Source: Platynereis dumerilii (Eukaryota; Annelida; Polychaeta; Phyllodocida; Nereididae). Taken from it: a DNA stretch of 64,000 nt. A program made the translations under genes and the position numbers. Location: the NCBI GenBank assembly GCA_026936325.1, contig JAPTHN010000018.1, forward strand, positions 14,575,300 through 14,639,299, written 5' to 3'. The notes under the pieces are model-generated. The model was not told the origin of the DNA. It saw only the letters and a list, made by a program, of their open reading frames with translations, and did not search any database. Positions 23,938-35,167 of this stretch are shown here, piece after piece (the first letter of the stretch is position 1; the number at the start of each line of letters is the position of its first letter).

Positions 23938-26900
23938 ATGGAGGAATCAAAGATAAGTGCAAACTTAGATACTTTTGATGAGATTTCAACGTACACATGT
24001 GATAGCATGGTTTCAAATACATTGTAAATTAGTCAAATTGACGAAAATGACAATTGCACAATCAACAATGTAAATGATAATACAAGTGAAGCAATTGATA
24101 GCTTGTGTGAAGTAAATGACACAAACTACATGCTCTACAATGAAGTGCAACTGATAAGAACTGAGAATGGTAAAAATGTAATTATAAGTCTTCTCAATGT
24201 TAATAGCCTTGGATGAAAGATCAATGAGATCAAAGAACTTCAGACAAGGTGCAAACTTGATGTGTTGGTGCTGAGTGAGACTAAACTTGATGATTCTTAT
24301 AAACAAGAAGTGTTAGATATTGAAGGCTTTTGCTGCATAAGAAAAGATAAGAAATCAAACAGTGGTGGTTTACTGGCTTACATTTCAAAAGACATCCCAT
24401 TTTCTGAGGGCAGCATAAGTATATGTAATGATGAAATAGAATGTATGTCTATTGAACTCAATATAGCTGATGAAAAGATAATGCTTTTAGGTATGTACAA
24501 AAACCCAAAAACTGATCCAGTTATATTCAAAAAGACATTTATTGAAATATGTGAGAAGGTCAGTGACACTTACGAGAACATAGTCATCATAGGAGACCTG
24601 AATTTCAGTATGATGAAGGAAAACATGTTATCAAGCATTACTCCAGTTTTCAGTTTAACAAACATAATCAGAGATGCTACTTGCTTTAAATCTAGCCAAG
24701 CAACTCTCATAGATGTAATGCTAGTTACTAAAAGGAGGAAATTCATGAAAACGTTTTCTGTAAATACAGGAATTAGTGATTTTCACAATTTGATAGGTGG
24801 GGTTCTGCGAGTACACAGACCAGCCCCAAAAATAAAGAAAGTATCAGTCAGACGGCTATCAAAGATAGATTATGAAAAAGTTATAGCAGAGATGACACAA
24901 ATGGACCTGTCAGATGCAATTGACAGCTGCCAAGATGTAAATAGTGCATGTGATTTTCTTCACGGAACCCTGTGTAAATTGCTAGACAAACATGCACCCA
25001 AAGAGATTAAGATAATAAGGAAAAATGATTTCCACTGTATGACAGAAGAACTCAGGAAGGAAATTCTATGCAGAAATAGGTTGAGAAATAAGTATTACAA
25101 ATCTAGATCAAATCACTGCCTGATTCTTTATAGAACACAGAGAAATAAGGTTAATGCAATTAAAAGAAAGGAGATTAGCAAATACTTACTTCAAAGAGAA
25201 ATGTAAGTTAGGAACACGGAACAAAGACTTCTGGAAAGCTGTGAAGCCACTTTTTTCCAAGTCTAGAACCAAATCAGACAGCATACCATTACGTGAAGAT
25301 GGGGAAATAATTTCAGATGATCAAAGGGTATGTAGTATATTCAACAGTTTCTTTCAATCAATTGGCTCAGACATTGGACTTCCAGAGAACAATGAGAAGC
25401 CACTACATGACATCATAGCACAATATGAGAAGCACTCAAGTGTGAAATGTATCAATGAAAGGATAAATAGGAACAAATCTTCAAAGTTTCTTTTTAGATT
25501 TGTCACTGAAAAAGAAACCCATAAATACATTAAACAGCTTTCAACAAAGAAAGCAGCAGGTTATGATGAGATTCCTGCAAGTTTTGTGAAAAAGATTAGC
25601 ATCAAATTAGTAAAGCCCCTAACACAACTTATGAATAGGTGTATACTAGAGCGGACCTTCCCAAACAAAATGAAAAAGGCAAATATAACACCCCTTTTTA
25701 AGAAGAAGGACAAACTGAACAAGGACAACTATAGATCGGTCAATTTGTTACCAATACTTTCCAAGATCATGGAACGTGCTTTGTATGATCAGGTTTATCA
25801 ATGCATTAACTCAATGTTTCATTCATACTTGTCAGGTTTCAGGAAAGGGTACAGTTGTCAAGATGTCCTTCTCAGGATGACAGAGGCCATCAGACAATCA
25901 CTTGATAGGGGCCTCACAATAGGCATAATTGCAATTGATCTATCAAAGGCTTTTGATTGTATGCCACATGGCCTATTACTGGCAAAGCTGTCAGCTTATG
26001 GATTCGACATAGACTCGTGCCAACTTATGCAATCATATTTAATGAGTAGACAACAAAGAGTGAAAATAGGTGAAACATTCTCAGATTGGGTCAATAATAT
26101 CAAGGGTGTCCCACAAGGCTCGATTTTAGGCCCACTGTTATTCAATATATTCATCAATGATTTCTTGTACGAAAAATTCAATAGCAAGACATATGCCGAT
26201 GATAACACACTGATTAGTGCAGAAACTGATCTTGTCACTCTCAAAGACAAATTATATGATGACTGTAAAACTGCTATGGAATGGTTCAGGCAAAACAATA
26301 TGAAAGCAAATGCCAGCAAATTCCAATTGATGTACTTGGATAGGAACAATGATGTCTCTGATGGCACAATTGTGTTGGATGATGCTGAAATTCAGGCTTC
26401 TAATAGCATAAATATATTGGGGGTCGAATTAGACAAATGTCTAAAATACACACCTCTTATTGATGAATTATGCTGTCAAACAGGGAAGCAGATAAATGCA
26501 CTGAAAAGAATAAAGCATCACTTAGAAAAGGACTCTAAAATGACAATTTATAACAGCTATATTAACTGTAATTTTAACTATTGTTCTGTTGTATGGTTGT
26601 TTGCCAATAAATCAAGTTTAGATAAGTTAGAGAGAATGAACAAGAGAGCTTTAAGATTTGTGACAAATAAAGGTCATTTTAGTTATGAGGAAATATGTAT
26701 ACAAGAAAAGCAACTAAGTATATACAAAAGGTGTATCAAGAACATGGCTGTTCAAATTTATAAGGTAAAGCATGGTATTGCACCTGATTATATAACTGAA
26801 CTATTCAGTGTTCAGGACTCAGGATATATAATGAGAGACAATCAACGTATGGTGCTACCAGAGTTTAATACTATAACATTTGGTAAAAATAGTTTCAGCT

Positions 26901-27026
26901 ATCTAAGGAGCAAAAATATGGAATAACATTCCAGTAACTTTAAAAAATAGAGTCTCACTCAGCACCTTCAAGAAGGGCGTCACAGCATGGCTGTTGACGT
27001 GCGAAGACAATGCTATAAGCCTATGA
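23938..27026 (+). pseudogene. LINE ORF2: APE endonuclease and reverse transcriptase
   Basis: ATG at 23938 begins an acidic leader. The endonuclease has SETKLDDSY (24271), IVIIGDLNFSM (24585) and GISDFHNLIGG (24772), the usual APE blocks. The RT has KKAAGYDEIP (25550), AIDLSKAFDCMPH (25933), KGVPQGSILGPLLFNIFIND (26101) and TYADDNTL (26189), with both catalytic Asp present. The C terminus runs on in a third frame to LTCEDNAISL at 27026. Stops occur at about 24022 and 24214, and frame changes at about 25190 and 26905. Jockey/CR1-like by block pattern. Confidence 0.9.
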
Positions 27027-27476
27027 GAGTCGGGCTTCACACAGTTTATTCATATTATTTAATTTGTTTTTCAGAGCCACAGACACTCCAAAGAGTGTAA
27101 AGAGTTCGGATTTCTCCATGGATTAAAACCCCCTTGTTGTTACCAAAGGGATGAGGATTACCACGTTGTATTAATATGGACTATGTTTCAATTTTGCTTT
27201 AATTTGGACTCTTCTTGAAAATTGAAACGGACATATATTTAATTGAAATCAACGGAACTTTTTATATGGACACTACTTCAATTTCATTTGAATTTGGACT
27301 CTTTTTTTATTGAATTTGGACTCTTTTTTTATTTTATCATTAACTCTATAAACATGTATATTTTCATAATTAGTCGTACAAAAGTCTTGAACTTATGATA
27401 TACGATTGTATCTGATTGAATACGCCATTAAATATAGCTTTATATACATACAGCTTTACATACAACAATACAGAAC

Positions 27477-28180
27477 CAGGATAAACTAACAAATAGCATG
27501 GCTGCTATTTGATTTTGCCTGATACCAGCCATGAAGGGATGAAAGATCACTCTCCATCTTAGATCTCCATCATAATCTTTTAGTTTGTGACCCATTTCAA
27601 AATGCCCTGAGAATTATGCTAATTATGTTTCATTCCATTGGATCATGATCTATGATGCCATAGCTAGTTCAGCAATTACCTCATAGGTAAGGTGCTATGC
27701 CTACTGTCATTGGCTCATAAGCTGTGATGCGTTACATGGTTGGAGCTATGACATCATAGGTTGAACCAATCTGCATATGTTTCAATACTGGACAATGGAG
27801 ATATTAGCTATGACAACATAGGTCCACATTAAGAAAAAAGTGATTTCTTCAGAACAATTGCTGGAGCTGTAATTTTTTTATAAGATGGAGAAAATTCCAT
27901 GCGACCAAGTTGTTATCATGACATGCAAACTGTACAAATGTGTTTCATTTAATTCCTTGAGATCTTGCAAAGAACTGAATAACCAAGGCTTTGTTAATGA
28001 GCTGCCAAAACATATTATGTGTCATATGATGGTTTTGTCAATTATAATAATATTATGCATTTTTGAACTGAATCAATAATGAATAGCTAACCCTTTGTAA
28101 TATAAATTTCCATACCATCCTATAGTCGAAATCAATTAGAGTGTAATAAAATGCTCATGTCCAGTATACAAATATTGACT
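27477..28180. other. Unassigned intronic DNA
   Basis: Nothing recognised beyond repeated phrases such as TATGATGCCATAG and GACATCATAGGTT, which hint at an old repeat without clear ends. Confidence 0.35.
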
Positions 28181-28560
28181 GGTGATGAGGGCAACAGTTC
28201 AATCTGTTTGACCTGAGGGAGTGATAGTCACTTACTGTTGCCCGAACACACCAGCCAATAATTGTTTTATAACACCTCCTCCTCCCAAGTGCAAGAACAA
28301 AAAATTCCCCACTTATTTTTTATTTTATACTTTTTGTAAAAGTTTTGGAAATTTTTTTTTGAAGAAGATTTTATTTTTGGATGTATATATATATATTTTG
28401 TTTTTTCCTGAAAAATATTCAAACAATTCACGAAGTACTGGTGACTGGGCAACAGTAGGGCATGAACTGTTGACCAGTCAACAGTACCCTACTTTTGACC
28501 AGTCAACAGTTCCAAACTGTTGACTGGACAACAGTACCTTTGCTGGGTCATCAGTCATTT
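28175..28560. mobile_element. Probable MITE with internal GTTGACCAGTCAAC palindromes
   Basis: The left end (ATTGACTGGTGATGAGG) imperfectly matches the complement of the right end (ATGACTGATGACCCAG). Several copies of GACCAGTCAACAGT and its complement sit in the right half (28440-28540). No target duplication is clear. Confidence 0.45.
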
Positions 28561-28849
28561 CTGACTCATGTCATGTGGCCTCACTTCAGCCAATCAGAGA
28601 AGAGCTTGCATCTGTGAGGTAGTTATAATAATTACAAAAACATGGTAATTGTTGTTTTGTCTGAATTCACAAACATACTGCAAAGAGTCTCGAGGGCTGA
28701 ATTAAAATATTATTGTGTGTTACGAAGTCATCTTGACCTCTCATGAGAATCTTTCTCAATTTATACCACATAGCATTTATCTTACAGCTCGATCTCAAGA
28801 AATCAGTATTTTTCTCAGTGCCAGAGTGGACCTATTCCCAGGAAAACCA

Positions 28850-28965
28850 GTCAAAATCTACTTTTCCCAAAATCTACTTTTACTACCAAAATCGACTTCT
28901 TTTGAAAGCCAAAATCTACTTAATTTCGCCAAAATCTACTTTTTCCAAAATCTACTCTAAAGAAA
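28850..28965. repeat. Short imperfect tandem repeat of CCAAAATCTACTT
   Basis: Five to six copies of CCAAAATCTACTT with variable spacers. Open frames here are simple-sequence artefacts. Confidence 0.7.
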
Positions 28966-29298
28966 AAAGTTATTTCAACCTTAATTTAGATACTTTTCGT
29001 CTTACATTACCTTTAAATGTCAAAAAAAAAAACTAAACTTTTCTTAATGTTATTAAAAACTGAAATCTTTTTATACTGAAAATAGTTAAGATAAAGATAA
29101 GATAAGATAAAATTTTATTTAACGTCGGAGGTGATAATACAAACAATAAACACAAGCTATAAGCTTTTTACCGACAAGTTAAAATAACAAAACAATATGA
29201 ATTATGAAATTATGTACAAATGACAAATGAATAGGATGTAATTAAAGCTCTTTTCTTACTTTTGACTCAATAACATTAACTTGTCATAGTTATATCAA

Positions 29299-30780
29299 TT
29301 ACAGACAATTTCTCAGACAGATTATACATGCTCCACATTCACATTTGTTAAAGTAGTTACTTCGTCGTAAGTCGGATTTGAAAGTGCCTATTTCTTCCAT
29401 TAATTTTGCATGAGAGGGTAGAACATTCCATAGTAAAGGACCTTGATAACTAATTGACTTCTTGCCATACTGAACAGTGTTAAAGGAAGGCTGAATTAGT
29501 TTGTTGTTGTCTCGCATGTTGTATGGAGAAATTTGTTTTTCAAAGAAAGAACTTTCTAAAGGGGGTGCTAGACCATTTAGTACCTTGAAAACAAATTCCA
29601 CTAAGTTGTTTTTACAAGTTATATGCAGCATATGTTTATTTGTTTTAACTAATAGGTCATTATATGTGCTCTCATAATCATTACAAACAACTCTTAATGC
29701 TCTTTCATTGAGTTTTTCAATTTTCCTATCATGTCCGAGGGAATAGGTTTGGTAAACAATTGAGCAATAAACAAAATTTGAAGCTACAAAAGCCTCATAG
29801 ATTCTAAGTCTTCCTTCATAATCAACATATTTACATAATCGTTGCAATGCATTTATTTGCCGAGCGGCCTTTTTACAGATTAGTGAAAGGTGATGATTAA
29901 AGTTCAGTTTATTATCTATGTGTACACCTAACAGTTTGACTACTGTTTCAGTTTTTATAGCATTATTATCAACTTTGAATTCAATTTCGCCGTTGCCTCT
30001 GCTGAGGCAGATGGCCTGAAACTTTGATGGATTATATATAATTGGCTTGAAACCAACTAATAGCCTGTTTAGCTGCGTTCTCAAGAGTATCTTTTACTTT
30101 TGATTTATCAAAGTGAGAATACGATAGAGTGTTATCATCAGCATAATTGTAAACATCACATGTTTTCTTAAGTTCAATAAGAAATCATTGATAAAAATGT
30201 TAAATAGAAGAGGGCCCATGATGGACCCCTGTGGGACACCGGTTTTTAGATTTTTCAAACCATTCACTCCTAATATTTCCTAGCTTTACTGCTTGTTTCC
30301 TGTTTTTTAAATAACTCATGATGAATGAGCACGCTCCTAATGAAACTCCATAAGCATGTAATTTTGCTATTAAGAGTCCATGCGGTAAGCTGTCAAAAGC
30401 TTTAGAAAGATCTATTAATATACATCCCACATGACAATTGTTATCGAGGGCTTTTCTCCAATTTTCAATACATTTGACTAGTACATTATTGCAGCTATAC
30501 TGTTTATGATACACAGATAGATCATTTGACAAGTAAGTCGAAATAAATCCTAGTAACTGATCACAAAGTACTTTCTCAAATATCTTTGAAGTGGAAGGGA
30601 GGACACTTAATGGTCTATAATTTTCTTTGGCCAGCTGATCTGACTTCTTATAAAGTGGTGTCACTTCTGCCTTTTTATTGTTGTCAGGGAATTTACAACT
30701 TTCTATGCTTTTATTAATTATTGGAGTAAGAGAGTTGCTAATTAAGTCAGATCCTAATTTTAGGAATTTTGGGGATATTT
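29299..30780 (-). pseudogene. LINE ORF2 remnant: reverse transcriptase to C terminus
   Basis: On the minus strand: KFLKLGSDLISNSLTPIIN (30760), TPLYKKSDQLAKENYRPLS (30660), GCILIDLSKAFDSLPHG (30425), a frame-shifted stretch around 30130-30240 that still contains YADDNTL, then the thumb and C terminus ending CACIICLRNCL at 29299. The intact block order identifies a Jockey/CR1-like RT. At least two frame changes lie between 30085 and 30240. Confidence 0.88.
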
Positions 30781-30783
30781 GAT

Positions 30784-31250
30784 GTCAGGAATCATGGCAC
30801 AATTTCAAGAAGCAGAGAAATCTTGTTAATAAGCTAAAGAGGACATCACTAGTAAAATATTTTGAAGATAAATGCAATTCGGTGAAAAGTAAAGGAAAGC
30901 ACTTTTGGGAAATTGTTAAACCTTTCATGACCAGTAATGTTAAACAGGGCAATCATAATATTACTTTATATGAAAACGATGTATTGATTAGCAAACCAAT
31001 TGATGTTAGCAACACCTTCAATAAATATTTTATCAATGTTACAAATGATCTGTGTGAATCAACTGAGGTTGAGCAAATGTCAGCTGATAAGGTCATTAAC
31101 CACTACAAAGATCACCCAAGTGTGAAACTAATCCATGAGTTTGTTAACAATGAACAATAGTTTAATTTCATTCCAATCAATCAATCAACAGTGCTCAGCA
31201 AACTCAAACTGCTTCAAACAAACAAAGCCACAGGTTTTGATCAAATGACA
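30784..31250 (+). pseudogene. Inverted ORF2 segment (linker to RT start)
   Basis: On the plus strand, opposite to its neighbours, this reads SWHNFKKQRNLVNKLKR, then KHFWEIVKPFM, then LLQTNKATGFDQM. These are the region between endonuclease and RT and the first RT block. The block stops just where the minus-strand RT resumes, and its far end abuts the endonuclease, so it is a simple internal inversion. One in-frame stop (31158) is present. Confidence 0.82.
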
Positions 31251-31258
31251 TTTGTCAT

Positions 31259-32180
31259 TCATGTATGGGAGCTGTTTGTAAGTTTAGTTGCAGCACTGAT
31301 AAAATTGTGGAAATCGCTAATTCCTAAAGGAATATTCAAGGATTGCCGTATTGATTTTGGATTATTTGTTAGAATTACATCAAGAAGTGTTGGATTTTCA
31401 ACACTTTTAAAGCATGTAGGATTTTTCACTAATTGTTTCAGGTCATAATTGTCACAAATATTACTTAGTTGGTTGTGTTTTTGAGAGAAGTTGATATTGA
31501 GATCTCCTATTATATACACACAATCACTTTCTATGAAACACTTATTTAACATAGTTTCTAAGGCGAAGTTTAGATTAGAGGCATTCACATTTGGTGGTCT
31601 GTAGACGTGTAGGAAGAACATGTTCTTTTGGGCTGTTTTGATTTGTATAACAATACTTTCTATTCCAGAATCATTTACAGCTATATCAGATCTGTTTTTA
31701 TTTGGGATTGTCTCTTTGACATAACATATCAGTCCACCACCATGGGCGTTTCTATCAAGTCTGTGGATTGAACATTTTTCAATATGAAATTTTGCATTAG
31801 AGAAAGAGCTATCTAATTTGGTTTCTGATAGAAACAGAATGTCGCTATGACCTTTAGTTAATATATCATATATCTCCATAAATTTGCGTGAGAAGCTATT
31901 AATATTTAAGTGAGAGAAAATTAGGTTTTTAACATTGTTTTTGGAAAATTTAGACAGGTCCTCATATGGATTTTCTACACAATCATTTGAGTTTTCTGCA
32001 CAATGATATGAGCTTGCTTGACAATCGTTTGGGTTTTCTACACAATTATTTGCATTTTCTGTACAGTCATATTCAGACATGTTTTCTATGACAGGGATAG
32101 CACCTAAGTTTACATCACAGTTTTGCAATATATTATCATTTTAGTATATACAAGAGTCATTTTCTGATCTTTGCAAAATA
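31259..32180 (-). pseudogene. LINE ORF2 remnant: APE endonuclease
   Basis: Minus-strand frame with an Asn/Cys-rich repeated leader (CAENSNDCVENP), then IFSHLNINSFSRK, FLSETKLDSSF, HGGGLICYVK, CVYIIGDLNINFS and LGISDFHNFISAATKL, the ordered APE endonuclease blocks. It breaks off at the inversion boundary near 31255. Confidence 0.9.
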
Positions 32181-32184
32181 CATA

Positions 32185-32988
32185 CCGATGGTGAAAGTGC
32201 AAAACCTTGTATGTCAAAATTTTGCTATTTTTAGATTTTGGGTGGAATGACTATTTCAATATCCAATACATGTTATCAATTTGTCATCTTGCCAGTTTGC
32301 TATTTTTGGAAGCTGTAACAGAATGATTTTACCATGGTTTCACCAAACCTTGTATGTCGATTTGTTTCAAAAAGTGAAAGCGCAAAACCTCGTAACTCAA
32401 ATCAGAACTTTAAAGCACATATTTAGGATATTTCAACCTTTTTTGAAAAATTATGATTGTGGTACGCTTTTTATGGCTCCCAGGCTCCTTTAAACAAATT
32501 TTTTACCTCCCTATATTTATTATGGTCATATAGGCTATTGAAAAAGGGGTTGCACAAAAATTTGAAAAAAAGTGTCATTTTCTTCATTCTTGCTATTGTG
32601 GCCACTAATTAAAATTAGCAGTTGTTATTTATCATGGTAAAATTATATTTTTTACTGTTTACCTATACATTGGAAGTACATTCAATGCTGCAAGATGCTT
32701 TAAAGTGTGATAAATGGTCGAGTTACAAGGTTTTCACTTTACGAAAGTGAAAGTGCAAAAGCTTGTAAGTCAACATTTTCCATCATATCGGATGGTAACA
32801 TCAATGCTAGGGGTCAATGACCTCGACAAAAAATTATGCTAAAACAGGGTGTCACTTTCTATAAATCAAGTTGAGCCTAACTAACATATTGATAAATATT
32901 ACCATAAAAAAAGATCGTTGATAGTTATTTTCCAATTTCTGAAAAATGGCTTTTTTTGACATACGAGGTTTTGCACTTTCACCATCGA
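32185..32988 (+). mobile_element. MITE copy B, nested in a LINE, TA-flanked
   Basis: Left end CCGATGGTGAAAGTGCAAAA and right-end complement TCGATGGTGAAAGTGCAAAA form long inverted repeats flanked by TA. The core GTGAAAGTGCAAAACCT recurs several more times in both orientations inside. It interrupts the N-terminal coding part of the minus-strand LINE, so it is younger than that LINE. No transposase. Confidence 0.88.
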
Positions 32989-32994
32989 TACATC

Positions 32995-33288
32995 ATTTGA
33001 CTTTGAATTATTGTTCATGGTAAAAAAGTCATCAGCATTAAAATCACGCATTTCAACAGTAAAATCATCATAGTTAAGATCAGAGTGTACAGTACAGTCA
33101 TTAAAATACACACGAAAGACCAGGTTTGGGTTCAAATGTAGGTACACGCAATTGAATATAAATAAAGATACAATTGAGCTCGGAATTATCTGAATACAAG
33201 TGAAGTACTTCAGCCTTGGAGAATATGCAAAATTGGTGCCATCAATGAGGTCAAACTTGCCCAGAGCGTTCGTTGTGGACGTTTTCAT
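32995..33288 (-). pseudogene. LINE ORF2 N-terminal acidic region, upstream of nested MITE
   Basis: Minus-strand frame MKTSTTNALGKFDLIDG to FTMNNNSKSND, Asn/Asp-rich, with no domain. Position and composition match the pre-endonuclease leader of the LINE at 21756. It is cut by the MITE at 32988. Confidence 0.6.
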
Positions 33289-33299
33289 TATAGCCTCAC

Positions 33300-33870
33300 A
33301 GTTACATCATTGCTAAGGTGGCCAATAATACCACAACAACAACTGAGGTACAAATTAGTGATGGGGTTACTGAGTAGTTTTCATTTCCAGCACTAATTTT
33401 CATTTCCAGCACTAATTCATTATTCCAGACACTTTCCACATCACTTGACAGCATTAGGCAACGGGAATTTTAAGTTTGAACAGGAATTTTGAGTTTGAAA
33501 ACTGCCAATACACATCCAAGAACTCAACAGCACCACCAAGGCCAAGGAGACAGCATACTATTTCCACCAATAATATTATTTTACTGTGCCTGACAGTGTT
33601 TTTGATCTATCAATATTCAACATTCCACTTTAAAAAAAAACCAGTAATAATAAAAAAAAATAAAATAAAAATTGTGTAAAAAAGAAATAAAATAAATAAA
33701 AATAACAAATATATATATTTTGCTGAAAATACATCATTATACCAAATACTTGTACTTGCTCAACACTCTAAAATTTATCTTATTTTAATTTCAGCCTTTT
33801 TCAAAACATCTGCAGCATCTTTTTTGACTTTGAGAAATTCTACTTGATACTTCCACTTACACCTTCTCAC
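33300..33870. other. Unassigned DNA between two LINEs
   Basis: May include 5' untranslated sequence of the minus-strand LINE. An A-rich run lies at 33630-33700. No coding call is made. Confidence 0.35.
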
Positions 33871-33874
33871 TCTA

Positions 33875-34870
33875 CCTGAACTCCTGTTGCTCAGTCACGC
33901 AACAATCTAATATCAGCTGCTCTGTAACGCAGTTGCGCCTAAACCTGATATTCTATACTATACCTGAACTCCTGTTGCTCTGTCACGCAACACTCTAATA
34001 TCAGCTGCTCTGTAACGCAGTTGCTCCTAAACCTGAAATTCTATACTATACCTGAACTCCTGTTGCTCTGTCACGCAACACTCTAATATCAGCTGCTCTG
34101 TAACGCAGTTGCGCCTAAACCTGAAATTCTATACTATACCTGAACTCCTGTTGCTCTGTCACGCAACACTCTAATATCAGCTGCTCTGTAACGCAGTTGC
34201 GCCTAAACCTGAAATTCTATACTGTACCTGAACTCCTGTTGCTCTGTCACGCAACACTCTAATATCAGCTGCTCTGTAACGCAGTTGCGCCTAAACCTGA
34301 AATTCTATACTATACCTGAACTCCTGTTGCTCTGTCACGCAACACTCTAATATCAGCTGCTCTGTAACGCAGTTGCACCTAAACCTGAAATTCTATACTA
34401 TACCTGAACTCCTGTTGCTCTGTCACGCAACACTCTTAATATCAGCTGCTCTGTAACGCTGTTGCGCCTAAACCTGAAATTCTATACTATACCTGAACTC
34501 CTGTTGCTCTGTCACGCAACACTCTAATATCAGCTGCTCTGTAACGCAGTTTTGCCTATACCTGAAATTCTAAACTATACCTGAACTCCTGTTGCTCTGT
34601 CACGCAACAATCTAATATCAGCTGCTCTGTAACGCAGTTGTGCCTAAACCTGAAATTCTATACCTGAACTCCTGTTGCTCTGTCACGCAACAATCTAACA
34701 TCAGCTGCTCTGTAACGCAGTTGTGACTATACCTGAAATTCTATACTATACCTGAACCCTGTTGCTCTTTCACACAACACTCTTATATCAGCTGTTCTGT
34801 AACGCAGTTGCATCTGCTCCTGAAATTCTTTCTGCACCTGAACTTTCGTTGCTCTGTCACACAAAACTGT
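33875..34870. repeat. About twelve 88-bp monomers upstream of a LINE
   Basis: Units start near 33885, 33974, 34062, 34150, 34238, 34325, 34414, 34502, 34592, 34672, 34760 and 34847. Each has CTGTTGCTCTGTCACGCAAC and GCTGCTCTGTAACGCAGTT. Middle units are nearly identical; the last two or three degrade toward the LINE coding region. The placement resembles promoter monomer arrays known in mouse L1. Confidence 0.92.
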
Positions 34871-35167
34871 AACCAGCTACTCTATAACGCTTATGATACC
34901 ATACTAGATCTTTGGACTTGGGTCTTTCCAAAACTCATATTCAAAATCATGTCCAAGCAAATTAAGCTCTATTCCGATGTCTTACGTACTGGTTTAAATG
35001 GTCTCAAAAGTAGGCCTTCACACAAACCTGACTCCAGACCACATGTTAAATACAGGACCATTGACACACAATCTCTAAAACTGAAAAACAGGTTTGATGC
35101 ATTGATAGACATGCGTATGGAATGCCCAAAGTTTGAGGCAAAAAACAGAAGTGGTAAAGAACTATAG
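34808..35167 (+). CDS. Short frame before LINE ORF2 (ORF1 end or ORF2 leader)
   Basis: About 119 codons, the coherent part being MSKQIKLYSDVLRTGLNGL to NRFDALIDM. It overlaps ORF2 by about 35 bp in another frame. NRF.AL-type sequence often lies just before the endonuclease in this LINE group. This is either a true overlapping upstream ORF or the ORF2 N terminus cut off by one frameshift near 35135. Confidence 0.5.
   Translation: MHLLLKFFLHLNFRCSVTQNCNQLLYNAYDTILDLWTWVFPKLIFKIMSKQIKLYSDVLRTGLNGLKSRPSHKPDSRPHVKYRTIDTQSLKLKNRFDALIDMRMECPKFEAKNRSGKEL

Larger units (their letters stand above)
21756..27461 (+). mobile_element. LINE with PHD-SGNH-NADAR-CCHC ORF1, 5.7 kb, 15-bp TSD
   Basis: ACAACAATACAGAAC lies immediately before (21741-21755) and after (27462-27476) the element, an exact 15-bp target duplication. 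Between them are a 5' leader (21756-22030), ORF1, ORF2 with endonuclease and reverse transcriptase, and a 3' untranslated region with TTGAATTTGGACTCTTTTTT repeats. It appears full length but carries a handful of inactivating changes. It inserted into the tail of the upstream SINE. Confidence 0.9.
29088..33300 (-). mobile_element. LINE on minus strand with internal inversion and nested MITE
   Basis: The 3' end is marked by a (GATAA)n tail at 29088-29112. Moving upstream on the minus strand come the RT C terminus, the RT core, an inverted block (30784-31250, reading on plus), the endonuclease and an acidic N-terminal stretch. The MITE at 32185-32988 splits that N-terminal stretch. Several frame changes make it dead. 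Coding blocks are closest in style to the LINE at 21756. Confidence 0.85.

Noticed and set aside
22978-24216. TGA codons in LINE ORF1 and ORF2 as possible selenocysteine or readthrough signals
   Set aside because: The same copy has frame changes and a TAA as well, so random decay is simpler; no nearby RNA structure was evident.
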